A stretch of DNA of 64,000 bases. It comes from Bemisia tabaci (Eukaryota; Arthropoda; Insecta; Hemiptera; Aleyrodidae). The notes beneath the pieces were generated by a model. That model was given only the letters and a program-made list of their open reading frames with translations. It made no database searches and had not been told where the DNA came from. The first letter of the stretch is position 1; the number at the start of each line of letters is the position of its first letter. The position numbers and the translations under genes are program-made. The stretch is taken from positions 64,455,345 through 64,519,344 of the forward strand of contig NC_092794.1 of assembly GCF_918797505.1 (NCBI RefSeq). Reading direction: 5' to 3'. Below, piece after piece: positions 27,247-39,245 of the stretch.

Positions 27247-29892
27247 CTCAAAGTGATTTTCGTGCTTGCAAGACCACTCATTGTCAGTTACCTGTATCTC
27301 TTGTATGCAAGAGACCCATTGCCCCGCGATAGTTCTGTGGTGCTGCGGCAGCACCGCGCGGCACGGTTACCTTACCTCCCACGGACGCACGCACGTCCGC
27401 ACAGCGTCGCGCGAGCCGTCCTGCACGTTCCAAATGGGTTCCTTTCTGAGCCCAATCCAAGAATGCAGCAACCGGTTCAAAAACCAAGCCCGCGGGTTCC
27501 CGCTCAAGACCACGCATTGGTGGTCCCGCAAGCTCTGTACTAAACAAGGGTGAGGTGTCAAGATCTTCGACGGTACTCTGCGCTCTGACCATCCAACGCC
27601 TAAAACCCATCTGTGCCGTCTTTTCCCCGTCGAAAAAACGTAACTTTGCTCGATGGTTACAAAATTTACGAGTAATTTAAATTGAAAGTAATTTAAAACT
27701 TTTTAAAAAAGCATACGACTTTAAAATTTGTGTCCACAATTTTGCTGATGTTTTCGTGTAACTTGAAGAAATATTAGTGAGATTTTCGGTTGGAGACGCT
27801 CAGCTGGCCTCTCATGAAGATACCTATAATTTACGAGAGAAAATTTTACGGCTCTTAAAAAATATTTTTTTGTCTCGGAAACGACTATGTATGGATATGG
27901 GGCGTATAGCGCAGAGGTTTTCCATAAGTTAACACCTAATGGTTCAATTGAAGTTGGTAAACCTATCTGCGAAAAAAGTATTAATTGCTTCGCTCGTCGC
28001 TCGTTTCAATGAAAATTTACGGGGAGATGCCAATTAATTATAGAGACTTAGGGTGACTAAAAAAGTGTAGGTAAATTTTGGCGCAAAGCTGAGAGGGACC
28101 TTGGATTTCTTGGGTAGGTCTCTCCGAGTGGGAAAAAATTATATCTTTTCGACGTGTGAGCTGAAGATAAGCTGAGTAAAAACGTGATATCATTCTACTA
28201 ATGTCACTTCATGATAGTAGGTACACCGAGAAAGACGTAGGTGTTATCTGTCAAACAACACCGCTCATGGTATTTCACAAATGCATCTCTTTTCAGTTTT
28301 AGAGGATAGCTCCGGTTTTTAGACATTTTTGGACGCACTTTCATGTCTTTACGTTTGATGGACCATCAAACGTAAAGACGATAATTTTTCCTAAACTTTT
28401 CGGAAAGACCTATTCAACAATCGAACGTTTTAGTGCAGTTCCAAAAAAATAAATTGTATAATGCTATGTGTATGCAGATTCCCGACTGATTGTGAGTTAA
28501 TTGCGCATACATACAAAATTGGTTGTGTGTCCGAATAAGTAAAGTTCCACAACGTTCGTGCAAGTATGCCGTGACTTATAGGAACTGTTAGAGCCAGCAA
28601 GGGCAGCGAGTTACAAGTGTTGCGAAATAATAGAGCAGGGGGTCATAAACAATTAAAAGTTATTGAGTTCAGAAAAATTGAGGGACTCGGAAGTGATTTT
28701 ATTCAAAGTTAAATCGTAAAAAAATATAAAAACTGCCAAGTTGGAAGGGTGGGTGGGTACAGTGTGCGTACATCCTGCGCCGTAAAGGCAGAATTTTCCC
28801 TAGGCAAGTAATATTCTAGTGGCTCAAGTCGAAAAATGCGTTGAATACTTAAACTTTGAAAAAACTCAAATTTAAATATGTTTCATTTTTTTAAACCGAA
28901 GTACCTATGAAGTACATCCCAGAAACGTTTTGTGAATATGATTCATTAGAAGCAAAGGAAATTTAGAGAAATATTTCCAAAAAACTCCTTATCGGTCCAC
29001 TCGTTGTTTTTTAATTTTGAAAAAAATAAAAAAAAGATAAAAAATGATGCTGTTTTATTTCCTTAAAGGGAACTAATCAAAATGTATCTTTAGAATTCGG
29101 TTTGATTTTTTCAGAATGAACGAAAAAAATCGAAGATAATTTCAATGTAGACTGTTAATTAGTTTATCTGTACAAAAAAATAAAATAAAATATGAGCGGG
29201 AACTTTGAACGTCTTAAACTGAGGTATGCATTTTTCGACTTTGAAACTTCTAATTTAATCTGTGCATTTGTCGACTTTTCCTAGAGCCTAGGTCCTCCTC
29301 TTACTAGGACTCCAGGATGAGGGTGCTAAAATAAAAAAAAGCACCAACAGTTATCAGGGGTGCGCTAAGTCATCGCTTCACAACCCTTATTGCCGGCAAA
29401 GTTGTATTCACTAAAAATCGGTGGTAAGGGGCAGTTTAAGCTCGTGATTCTTCAGGAACGACGATTGCGTCATCCTTAAGCGTCCCTGCAGTGTAGCATG
29501 ACGCGTCGCCATCAGGTGCAATCCGCAAGCCTGCTACGAGCTCTAGAGGAATGGGATGTGTAAACGCATTCTGCTGACGCAATATCTGACTCACAGGCCG
29601 TAAGAGAAGACGCCACTGAAAAATCGATGTCTCGCAAAATAGCGCAACTTCCCAATTCCCGGAATCCCGAGAATAATATAGTGTCCCAACGGGATACTTG
29701 CCCACAATACTGTTTGGTTTGCGTCTTCAGACCCGTTGGTAAATTAATTCACGATTATGAGTTCGGTGCCAAAAATATCAGAATAATTTAGTCCTCGATC
29801 AGAGTTAAAAAAATTTCAGAATAACATCTGAAGTTTTTAAGGGATATGTCACTTCCGTTATGGGAGTCCCCCCCCCCCTCCCTCCTACCCCA
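27247..29892. other. Intergenic stretch without recognised gene
   Basis: A GC-rich segment at 27330-27540 has short overlapping ORFs in several frames and no recognisable domain. A perfect 17-bp inverted repeat with a one-base spacer lies at 28345-28379. The rest is AT-rich and unremarkable. Confidence 0.4.
28345..28379. repeat. Perfect 17-bp palindrome with 1-nt spacer
   Basis: GTCTTTACGTTTGATGG, then A, then its exact complement. It could extrude as a cruciform or be a terminator-like hairpin or transposon remnant. No flanking gene explains it. Confidence 0.85.
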
Positions 29893-30232
29893 AATGGCAG
29901 TGATCGCACTAAGTTACGATTTGAGCAGAGAATATAGGTATTGCAATTTTATCGACGCCGATCAATATTATCGGATAAAAAATTGCGATTTTATTGGAAA
30001 ATTTGCAACGAAATCGCGATTTTATCGACGGCGATTTATTACGTTACTATCGGAAAAAAATCGCGATAAATTGAGATAAAATTTCGATTTTATTGAACGC
30101 GATGTCATAAATATTTAATTGCGACACGATCGAGGATAATCACTTAGATGCTGCTGATCCTAGCGATTTTATCGCCAAAAAATCGCAACTTAATTTCATA
30201 TCACGCGATTTTTCTATTGAAAAATGCTATTT
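29893..30232. mobile_element. ATCG-rich interspersed element, intact copy
   Basis: About 340 bp rich in variants of CGATAAAATCGCGATTTTATCG, beginning GGCAGTGATCGCACTAAGTT and ending near AAAAATGCTATTTGG. A second copy is split into 36166-36337 and 39065-39245. An inverted copy is split into 31016-31165 and 32290-32545. It is non-coding; its internal repetitiveness comes from the GCGATTTTATCG word in both orientations. Confidence 0.75.
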
Positions 30233-30651
30233 GGACCCTTGTCTGCCTCTCAGTCGTGCCCTCACACTCCTCAAGCTGTCATGTCGAGGTCCTCTTCCCC
30301 AAATACTCAGTTCGATCGAAAGCACTATACCGCTCCAAAAGTCTGTTGTCCGTAATTTTTCAGGATACTGATTGTCTACTTCGGTATGGTCTGAAACTAC
30401 TAAAAGACCAAGTCTGAATTACAGCGATACATACGTTCCTGATCGAGTGCTTACCTGTATCACGATGACAACATTGTACGTAATGAGGGAGTCCGGAAAT
30501 CAACTTCCAAGTCAGAACTCGGCGTTTGCATTCACGTCTATCAATATAAAACTGATGTTTCTATTTATTCGCACATATTTAATCAATGATAAATTGTAAT
30601 TTTGAACGTTCGTTTCTTTCTCATGTGTTCATTTCTGAACCTTTCGTCGTA

Positions 30652-30654
<3 letters not shown>

Positions 30655-30726
<72 letters not shown>
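30655..30726. repeat. Poly-T tract of about 72 bases
   Basis: An uninterrupted T run. On the minus strand it is a poly-A run that could be the tail of a retroposed sequence, but I see no recognisable body. Its length in the assembly is unreliable. Confidence 0.9.
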
Positions 30727-30729
<3 letters not shown>

Positions 30730-31202
30730 TGAGATTCTAAAAAGGAAATGTGCAATGTGGCGATGAGGAGGCAGGTAATTAGTCCATAGATCAGTTGCAC
30801 GAACATGGGCAAGGATGATATGAGTCAACCACGTGGTAGCTCGAGTAGCTGATGGTTTATTTGGGTGTATCGAAGAGTTGAAGAGCTCTCAGGAAAAAGG
30901 GTCAATATCGAAAAATCGTATCTGAAATTTTCAGTACTACTTTTTGGCCACTGATGGTGACTTACCTACATCGAAAAACTTGGGCACTAAGTTTCAAAGT
31001 TTATATACCCTGGGAGAACAGAATTTTTCAACGGAAAAATCGCGATATTTTAAAATTAAATTGCGATGTTTTTGCAATTTTTTGGCGATACAATCGCTAG
31101 GATCACCAACAACTGAGCGATTATCCTCAATCTTGTCGCAATCCTATCTCTATAAAATTGGGGATGTGAGCCCGTTGAGTCCCGGCACAGTGGTTTTGAA
31201 GC

Positions 31203-32162
31203 AAAAAAAAAAAATGCGACAAAAATGTACCCAAAAATGGTTTGCTCGGGGTGAGTCCATGGTACGTGGACACTTAAAATCGCGAAAAATCAAAATCTTG
31301 GCTAGTGCTATTTTCGAAATACGCGCTTTGAAATTTTCATAGTAAATGCTACTTTTCTACTGATCTTGATCCACTTTTTATTTATTTGTACATTGAATCG
31401 GTGTTGATCGGTTCATGTTTTTATTTTTTGTTCGAATCAAGTCGATCAAATACATGCCCTCTCTTTACACGCACACTTCCTTTCATACTCTTTTTTTTTA
31501 ATCGAAAAATTCGCCTTCTGCTGCGTCTGCGGCAATTGTTGTTACGAGTATGCGGTGCGTGCTGGTTTCAGGTAGTTACATACTCGACTCTTTGAAGGCG
31601 TTTTGTGTGCGAGAGCAATTCGCCAGTTCTCCAACAGGGTACGCCACTTGCGCACATAAAACGCCTTCAGAGAGTCGAGTATGTAATGACCTGAAACCAG
31701 CACGCACAACATATTCGTAACAACAATTGCTGCAGACGCAGCTGAAGGCGAATGGCTCTCGCACATAAAACGCCTTCAGAGATTCGTGTATGTAATGACC
31801 TGAAACCAGCACGCACAACATATTCGTAACAACAATTGCCGCAGACGCAGCTGAAGACGAATTTTTCAGTTAAAAAAAAAGGGGGATGAAAGGAAGTGTG
31901 CGTGTAACGAGAGGGTATGTATGATCGACATGAATCGAACGAAAAATGAAAACGTTACCCGATCAACACCGATTCAATGTACAAATAAATAAAAATTCGG
32001 ATCAAAATCAGTGGAAAAGTTGCATTTACTATGAAAATCTCAAATCGCGTATTTCGAAAAAAGGATCAGTCAAGATTTTGATTTTTCGCAATTTTACGTG
32101 TACACGTACCATAGACTCGCCCCCTGCAAACCATTTTTGGATACATTTTTGACGCTTTTTTT
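31203..32162. mobile_element. Long foldback element with about 415-bp arms
   Basis: The left arm, 31203-31624, is complementary to the right arm, 31748-32162, with moderate divergence (for example GCGACAAAAATGTACCC against GGATACATTTTTGACGC). Between the arms lies an extra partial unit: 31656-31751 is a direct repeat of 31766-31857. It interrupts an inverted copy of the ATCG-rich element. It has no transposase. Transcription through it would give a long hairpin RNA. Confidence 0.85.
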
Positions 32163-33209
32163 TATCTTTTAGATAAAAAATCTCGGCAGATTTTGAATTT
32201 TCAGCAAAAAAAAAGACGATGGCCCCTGCGCCTGCCCTGCGCATGAGTCTAAAGAATCATTCTAAACCCAACATTGTTCTATCCTATTCTCTATATCTCT
32301 ATAAAATCAAAATTTTATCCCAACTTATCACGATTTTTTCGATAATATTGTGATAAATCGCCGTCGATAAAATAGCGATTTTATTGCAAATTTTCGCGAT
32401 GAAATAGCAATTTATCGCAATTTTACTATCCGATAATATTCCAATAAAGCGGCATCGATAAAATCGTGATACATTCTCCGATCATATCTTATTACCAAAA
32501 TCGAGATATATATATCATATCTTATCGAGATCACTTCTACTTGGGATAAAATGAAAAATGTGACCATTGGTAAACATACATTTCCTCCAGAGTGTTGGTG
32601 AAGGAATTTTTAAAATTTTCCGTTTTGGGTCCTTTTTTCGGAGATGGACCTGTGGTCATAGGTTTCGGCTTTTAAAACTGTTCCTCTGATACATGCACGA
32701 GTTTTTAAACAAAAAATAATGTTTATTAATTTTTTCCATTTTAAAAAAGAAGAGTAAATAGATAAAAATCTGATTTGGTTGTCTAAAGTACATTTAGAAA
32801 AAAAGAAAAAATAATAAGACAAAGCTATTTTCTAAGTCGATGAGGATCATTAAAAAATCTTGCCTCGTCCTAATATAGTCCAACTCCGCGCCGCGCCTGA
32901 ATTTCCGCGAACCGCAACCTTCATCTCAAGAATTACGTCACGTCGCGTCCGTCGTCGTCGCTTGGTCACAAAATCGCACGCCATGCGCCATGACGGATGT
33001 CTGTGCGCCGCGTCGTTCATAGACAAATTAGACGTGTATTTAAACGCATTTTTTATTTCGCTTTTTCTGTATCATTGCGCCTGTTATGAAGGCAGATTCG
33101 AGTTTGATGTTTTACTTCTGAGATTAGGCTATTTTATTGATATAATTTACTTAAATATTATATATAGAGAATGGAAACTTCCATCCAATAAAAGCTTTAG
33201 AGTGGTTGA

Positions 33210-33463
33210 TATTTGAACCGCGTTAAGCAGAAAGAAACCAAGCCACATCATACCAAATTTAATTGGGCAATTTAATTTTTTACACGAAAACGGTTGTGCG
33301 GATTTTCGTGGACATTTCAGTGAATTTTCTGCGTAGTATGAAGCATTTTCCCTATAATTTTCACAAAACACCCTAACGTTCTTTTGTAAGAAATAAATTT
33401 CCCGGTTAAATTTGGCAACAGCCGATGTGACGTAGTGCCGTCCTGCTAAACGCGATCCATTTC
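33210..33463. mobile_element. Palindromic MITE, family 1, copy 2
   Basis: It shares ends and interior with 3689-3951 (AGAAAGAAACCAAGCCACAT, AATTTAATTGGGCAATTTAA, TTTCAGTGAATTTTCTGC). It is non-coding. Confidence 0.8.
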
Positions 33464-35144
33464 TAATGTAAAAGCAATGCAGGGGTTGCGTCATCCCTTC
33501 ATACCCCATAATTTCGAGACGATAAGTTTCTTCTCCCCTCTCTCTTCATAATTAATATTATTTTCTTTTCTTAAAGTGGTGAATGTTAATAGTTATAATG
33601 ATGTCATAGTATATAATGTCATATTCTAATCGGAATAGTTTTTAATCCATCAAGGGTGCGTCAGAAAGAATCCTACCACTGTGCCCTGTCCACATGTGTA
33701 CTTCCAATTAATTGTGAACTTTTGATTCGTTATCACGTTTTTTAAAGCAAACATGCGTTTTAAATGCATAAACCAATCATGAAATTCAAGTTAGCATCTA
33801 CGTACTTATTGATAAAATGTTGGGCAACTAGTTCGATTTGAATATTTTACAAGAAAGCAACACAGCTTTACATTAAACGCAATAATTGCTCCGGATGGGA
33901 TGATGCCTCTGATGTAAAAGCAATGTGGGGGTTACATCATCCTCCAGAAGGAGGGGGAGGAAAGAACCTCGAACCCTTTCAATTGGGCCCTTTATTTAGA
34001 CAGATCAGATAACCGAATTTACATTTTCCGTGTGTAACAATAAAAAACCCATGAGCTCAGTAAATGACTTCTGGAACACCCTGTATTAAAGAAAAATGTT
34101 ATTCCAACAGGCGGGTGTCTGCGTTACCTACTCTGGGCTGGAAACCGAGTGGAAATTTTAATCTAGGCAAAAATAACAAAACATCTGAAATTGACGGGAG
34201 GACATAAATTGTAACGTTGTTTATGGGCTGGGTGATTGGGGATGTCGAGAACTATTTATAACAGTCGAAATTCGGTCAAGTGTGACCTCAGCTTCGCACA
34301 CGGACATTTCGCACTGCGTTCAGTGACCTTATGCTTCCCGGTGTCCGAACACCAGACGGACGGTCCCTCGCTGAACCCTCTTGCCAAGCACCATTATTTC
34401 AGCAACTCAATGAATTGTATTGTTGTAGTTTGCGTTAATGAATGAATTCCGAGAGATTTGGTCTAATCTAAGCCAATGAGAGGCATGAAGTCACATCACA
34501 TTACAAGCCGAATTTCGTGTCCTGAACATGGCAGGATAGAATTTTAGTTGGATTTTTCCTACAGTCAAAAGTTTTGGAGCTGCTAACTTCAACCTGATTT
34601 TCTTTACAAGGCCGCGCTGTTGGAAAAACTGCAAACTCAAATATCCAGTTATTCGATCAATCAATTCCGGTACCTAATTAGAAATCATTTTTCAAAGTCG
34701 ATTTAAATTTTAAAAGCTGAAATTTAAAAATTTAAAACATGTTTGACACATAATTGACATTTTTTAACTTTTTGGCCTTGCTTTCTTCTCAAAATAGTGT
34801 GGACCCAGCACTTGGTATTTTACCACCCTGTTACGTACAGCTTGGGCCACATTTTTTACTTTTTTTTTTTAAATTTAAATAATAAGTAGTTAAAAATTTT
34901 AGAAGTTAAGTAGTATAGATAAAAAAATCAAATAAAGATTTTGTAACTAACTGAGATCAATAGGTAGATTTTTATTACAACGTATGTAAAAATATTTTAA
35001 TTAAACAAATATTTATACTTATTATAATTATACACTTATTTTATTTAAGTTAACAACAAATAAATGCTGTCAATCGAATAAGTATATCAATATCCAATTA
35101 AAATTTTAATGAAAAGTTAAAATTAAACCTGTAAAAAATTTTAA

Positions 35145-35390
35145 AGTTAACTTTTTAAAGTTAATACTTTAAAAAGTTAAAATTAAAACTGTAATTAACT
35201 TTAAAAAGTTAAAATTAAAACTTTAATTAACTTTAAAAAGTTAAAATTAAAACTTTAATTAACTTTAAAAAGTTAAAATTAAAACTGTAATTAACTTTAA
35301 AAAGTTAAAATTAAAACTTTAATTAACTTTAAAAAGTGAAAATTATAACTTTAATTAACTTTAAAAAGTTAAAATTAAAACTCTAATTTT
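35145..35390. repeat. AT-rich minisatellite, about 32-bp unit
   Basis: Seven or so tandem copies of a unit containing AACTTTAAAAAGTTAAAATT. The unit is itself internally palindromic (AACTTTAAAAAGTT), and copies differ at one or two positions. Confidence 0.9.
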
Positions 35391-36337
35391 AGCTCATGAA
35401 GACATGCAAGAGAGCGAAAGCTCACTACTCAGGGTGACGCATCTTGATTGACAAGAGAGGTGAAGTTTTCGTGTAGATCTCTCCCGTGAGTGGAGTCAGG
35501 TGCAGCGCCCTCGGGTCTAGTAAACCCAAATGCCCGCGTGTAGCGCCAGGTTTATTTTCTACATGATTTTCTACATGCAGTGCAGTACAGCGAACCCGCG
35601 ACCGACCTCAGTTTAAAGTTCAATCAAATTAATTGAACGTCTGGTGAGGGGGTCCGGTCTGAGCGGGACGTCACGCGTCACGTGTTGAGTCACTGCCAAA
35701 CGTTGGTCAATTGCTCCAATCCCATTTATTTTTAGGCTGCCCCGCCCCCAGCCCCGGGTCCATTTCGCGAATCGCATCATTTGTATGGGCATCAGCTGTT
35801 GCGACTCGCGAACTTCCCTTTTACCTTCTCTCTTTACGGTGTGGGCGCCAGCACTGCCAGCAGCTGCCTCCTTTGATCTATGAGTGATGGTGAGTGAAGA
35901 GTATGTTCGGCACGCTTACCTCTATTGATCGGATCAATGGTGCTGCCGCCGCATACTTATGGTAATGGAATAAAGGTGGACACTGGCCTAGTCCCCCTCT
36001 TCTCCCGGAGGAGTTGTTGATACTGTTGATCTCACTTGCTTTTCGCCCTCACCCAGAGTTCGCCCCAGTTCTTTGGCCTCGTTTCAAATGCGATTGAAGG
36101 GATTTCCTGATGGGTAAAATTCTAAAAACGCAAACGTCCAACTTCCAAAATCTTCAAATCCCGAGTTGCAGTGATCGCAATAAGTTGCGATTTGATTGGA
36201 GAATGTATCGCGGTTTTATCGACTTCGATTTATTGCAATAATATAGGACAAAAAATTGCGATAAATTGCACTTTCATCGCATAAATATTTGCAATAAAAT
36301 AGCAATTTTATATTTACGACGATTTATCCTAATATTA

Positions 36338-39073
36338 TCAGGGCCGGATTAACTTACTTGCCGCCCATGGGCCGCCTAAATTTTGCCGCTCTCTTCTCAT
36401 TCGTTTTGAAACATGAATAAAAACCATCAAGTGAACGTGCCGGAGGGAGGGGGGTGCATAAGACGCGTTTACTCGTGTTGGACACATTTTTTGCGAAAGC
36501 CCTGTCAACACTACTAGCAAAAGTTCACGGAACTTGGAGCAAAAGTTAAGTTCCGTAAATCTATCTCTGTGTGGACAAGGCTTTCCATTTACATGAATTG
36601 AACGAAAAAATTATGAAAGAACAAACATACGTGTGGTTTAATAATTTTAACTTCAGCCGCCGCGCCGCGCTGACCACACTGTGTTTGACGCAATGCGTGA
36701 AGTATTCTTGCAGTCTTGTAGGCGCTATTCGTTTCACGCCGCCCGCTGCTGACCGCAGCGACCGCACTGCGTTTTTGACGCAATGCGTGAAGTATTCATG
36801 CAGTCTTGTAGGCGTTAATATATGTTACATGCCGACTGCCGCGCCGCGCCGAGGGTTTCTAATTTTCATCTCAAGTTCTCGTCATCATTGCTCTCTGCGC
36901 CGCGCCGTCCCAGGCCGAATTCCGTGTTCGGTTTCTCTTTAGTCTTATTAATTCCACTATTTGAAGGTGCTGTCTATTATATCACAGAAAGACGACAAAA
37001 TTAGAGATATACTCTCAGGAAATGAGAGATTTTGTCACCTTTTCTCGTTTGTAATTTTTTTTCTGATTCCGATTTTTCTTTATAGCTACACAGACCCGCC
37101 ACATCCCATCTCGGGCCCTTGGACCAGTTTTAAGGTCCGGGCCCAAAGCATGGAGGGGGGGGGGGGGGGTCCGAGGGGCATCCCTCGAGAAATTTTAGAA
37201 TTTATACGACTAATCGGACGCATTTTGTACCGTCCATGAAGAATTTTTCCATCAATTTCTGCGGAATAATTATGTTTTTTTTTCTACTTTCGGCACAAAA
37301 TACTTGCGAATTGATGCATTCAAAACATCTGGAAAATTTTTATTTTTTTTGGGGGGGGGGGGCATATGATACTATTTTCAGTTCTAAGAGGGCCAGGCCC
37401 CCGTGGACTCCCCCTTCGTTTGTCTATGGCAAGGGAGTTGAGCCATTGAAGTCGAGGATGCCCAGACTGGAGACTTATCAGCATCTGACGACGGAAGAAA
37501 ATGAAACGCAGTTACTAAAAATATCCTAATCCGGGTATCGGAACTTGGCTGTTTTGAAAACGCCATGAAATGCGATGTAATACTTCACGCATTCCGGAGC
37601 GTTCAAATAGATGTATCATTGCGCCTCAGAAATGCGACGGAAGATTTAAATGGAAATAGCCTCCATGCACGCTGGGCGTGTCGATTTTCTTCGACATTTT
37701 TGCAATGGTGAATGCATAGCTGAAGTGTTCTCCAGCTAGAATTGTATTTATCAAATGGGTGGTTTTTATAGGAGGATTATAATTAAACAAGTGGTTAGAA
37801 ATAGGAACAAATAATATGAACAATGCAAAACGATTATTCCGATAACGGAACTTGGCTGTTTTGAAAACGCCTTCAAATGCGGCGTGATACCTCACGCATT
37901 CCGGAGAGTTCAAATAATTGTATCATTGCGTCTTAGAAATGCGACGGAAGATTACAATTGAAATAGCCTTCATGCACGCTGGCCTTTCCGATTTTCGTTA
38001 AAATTTTTGCAATTGAATTGTATATAGCAAATGGGTAATTTTTATAGGAGGATTATAATTAAACAAGTGGTTAGAATTGAAAACAAAATAATATGAACTA
38101 TGCAAAACGATAATTTGGGTATCGGAACTTGGCTGTTTTGAAAACGCCTTTAAATGCGGCGTGATACCTCACGCATTCTGCGGGCCGATTATTGAAATTT
38201 AAACCAGCCCGATAAGACATCGAATTGCGATATATTGCACGGTTAAGATAGGGCTATGTCTTGTCGTAAGCGGCGACATAGAGTCGATGACATTTCAATA
38301 ATCGCCCCGCTGGAGAGTTCAAATAGTTGCATCATTGCGCCATAAGAATGTGACGGAAGATTTAAATGGAAATAGCCTCCATGCACGCTGGGCGTGTCGA
38401 TTTCCTTTGAAATTTTTGCAGTCATGAATGCGCTTAAGTGCGCTTCAGCTAGAATTGTACATAGAAAATGGGTAAGTTTTATAGGAGGATTATAATTAAA
38501 CAAGTGGTTAGAAATGAAAACAAAATAATATGAACTATGCAAAACGATAATTCGGGTATCGGAACTTGGCTGTTTTGAAAACGCCTTTAAATGCGGCGTG
38601 ATACCTCACGCATTCTGGAGAGTTCAAATAGTTGCATCATTGCGCCGTAAGAATGTGACGGAAGATTTAAATGGAAATAGCCTCCATGCACGCTGGACGT
38701 GTCGATTTTCTTTGACATTTTTGCAATGGTGAATGCATAGCTGAAGTGCGCTCCACCTCAAATTGTATTAAGCAAATGGGTGCTTTTTCTACGAGGATTA
38801 AAAATAAATGAGTAGTACGGAATATAACAAAAGAATATGAAGTATGCAAAACGATAATCCGGGTATCGGAACTTGGCTGATTTGAAAACGCCTTCAAATG
38901 CGGCGTGATACCTCACGCATTCTGGAGAGTTCAAATAGTTGTATCATTGCGCCGTATGAATGGGACGGAAGATTTAAATGGAAATAGCCTTCAAAGCTAT
39001 ACATTTAAAAAAATTGCAAAATTCGCTGCCATGGACTGTGGCCCATGTGACCATCCCCTAAATCCGGCCCTAA
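36338..39073. mobile_element. GGGCCGGATT-ended element, copy 1, inserted in an ATCG-rich element
   Basis: The ends are AGGGCCGGATTAACTTACTT on the left and the complement of AGGGCCGGATTTAGGGGATG on the right. The two halves of the ATCG-rich element flank it (36166-36337 and 39065 onward). A second copy in opposite orientation is at 49820-51953. Interior parts match that copy: GC-rich tandem boxes at 36655-36850 and the segment 36950-37092. About 1.9 kb (37093-38993) is absent from the other copy and contains a tandem array. No transposase ORF is evident; short ORFs across the GC-rich boxes look spurious. Confidence 0.8.
37531..38970. repeat. Tandem array of about 300-440 bp units inside copy 1
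   Basis: Five starts of the word ATCGGAACTTGGCTG or a close variant occur near 37537, 37841, 38118, 38557 and 38864. Shared words include CGGCGTGATACCTCACGCAT and TGGAAATAGCCTCCATGCAC. The unequal unit lengths reflect indels, including an insert at 38178-38310. Confidence 0.85.
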
Positions 39074-39245
39074 GGATTATCGAACAATGAATCGTGATAA
39101 ATTAAGATAAAATTTCGATTTTATCGAAAGAAACTTTATTGACATAAAACTGTGACAAGATCGAGGATAATCGATCGATCAGTTGATGGATGGTCCTAAC
39201 TATTTATCGCCCAAAAATCAGGAATTAATTTCAGAATATTTAGAT

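Larger units (their letters stand above)
32546..36165. other. Intergenic stretch with one MITE, an AT minisatellite and a GC-rich patch
   Basis: Apart from the elements listed separately I see no gene. The 35440-36000 patch is less AT-rich and ends with ATGAGTGATG followed by a strong donor (GTGAGTGAAG, near 35890). It could be an untranslated first exon and promoter on the plus strand, but no downstream partner was identified. Confidence 0.35.

Noticed and set aside
27235..27610. Overlapping ORFs of about 100 residues on both strands
   Set aside because: GC-rich sequence lacks stops in several frames at once. No frame has a domain or matching splice structure.
32860..33216. 118-residue plus-strand ORF
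   Set aside because: It begins at a non-ATG codon, has no recognisable domain and overlaps the start of a MITE.
36571..37004. Cys- and Arg-rich plus-strand ORF of 123 residues
   Set aside because: It runs through tandem GC-rich boxes inside a transposon, and its peptide repeats follow the DNA repeat.
37626..38897. Minus-strand ORFs of 76-99 residues with similar sequence
   Set aside because: They recur with the tandem array units and carry no domain.
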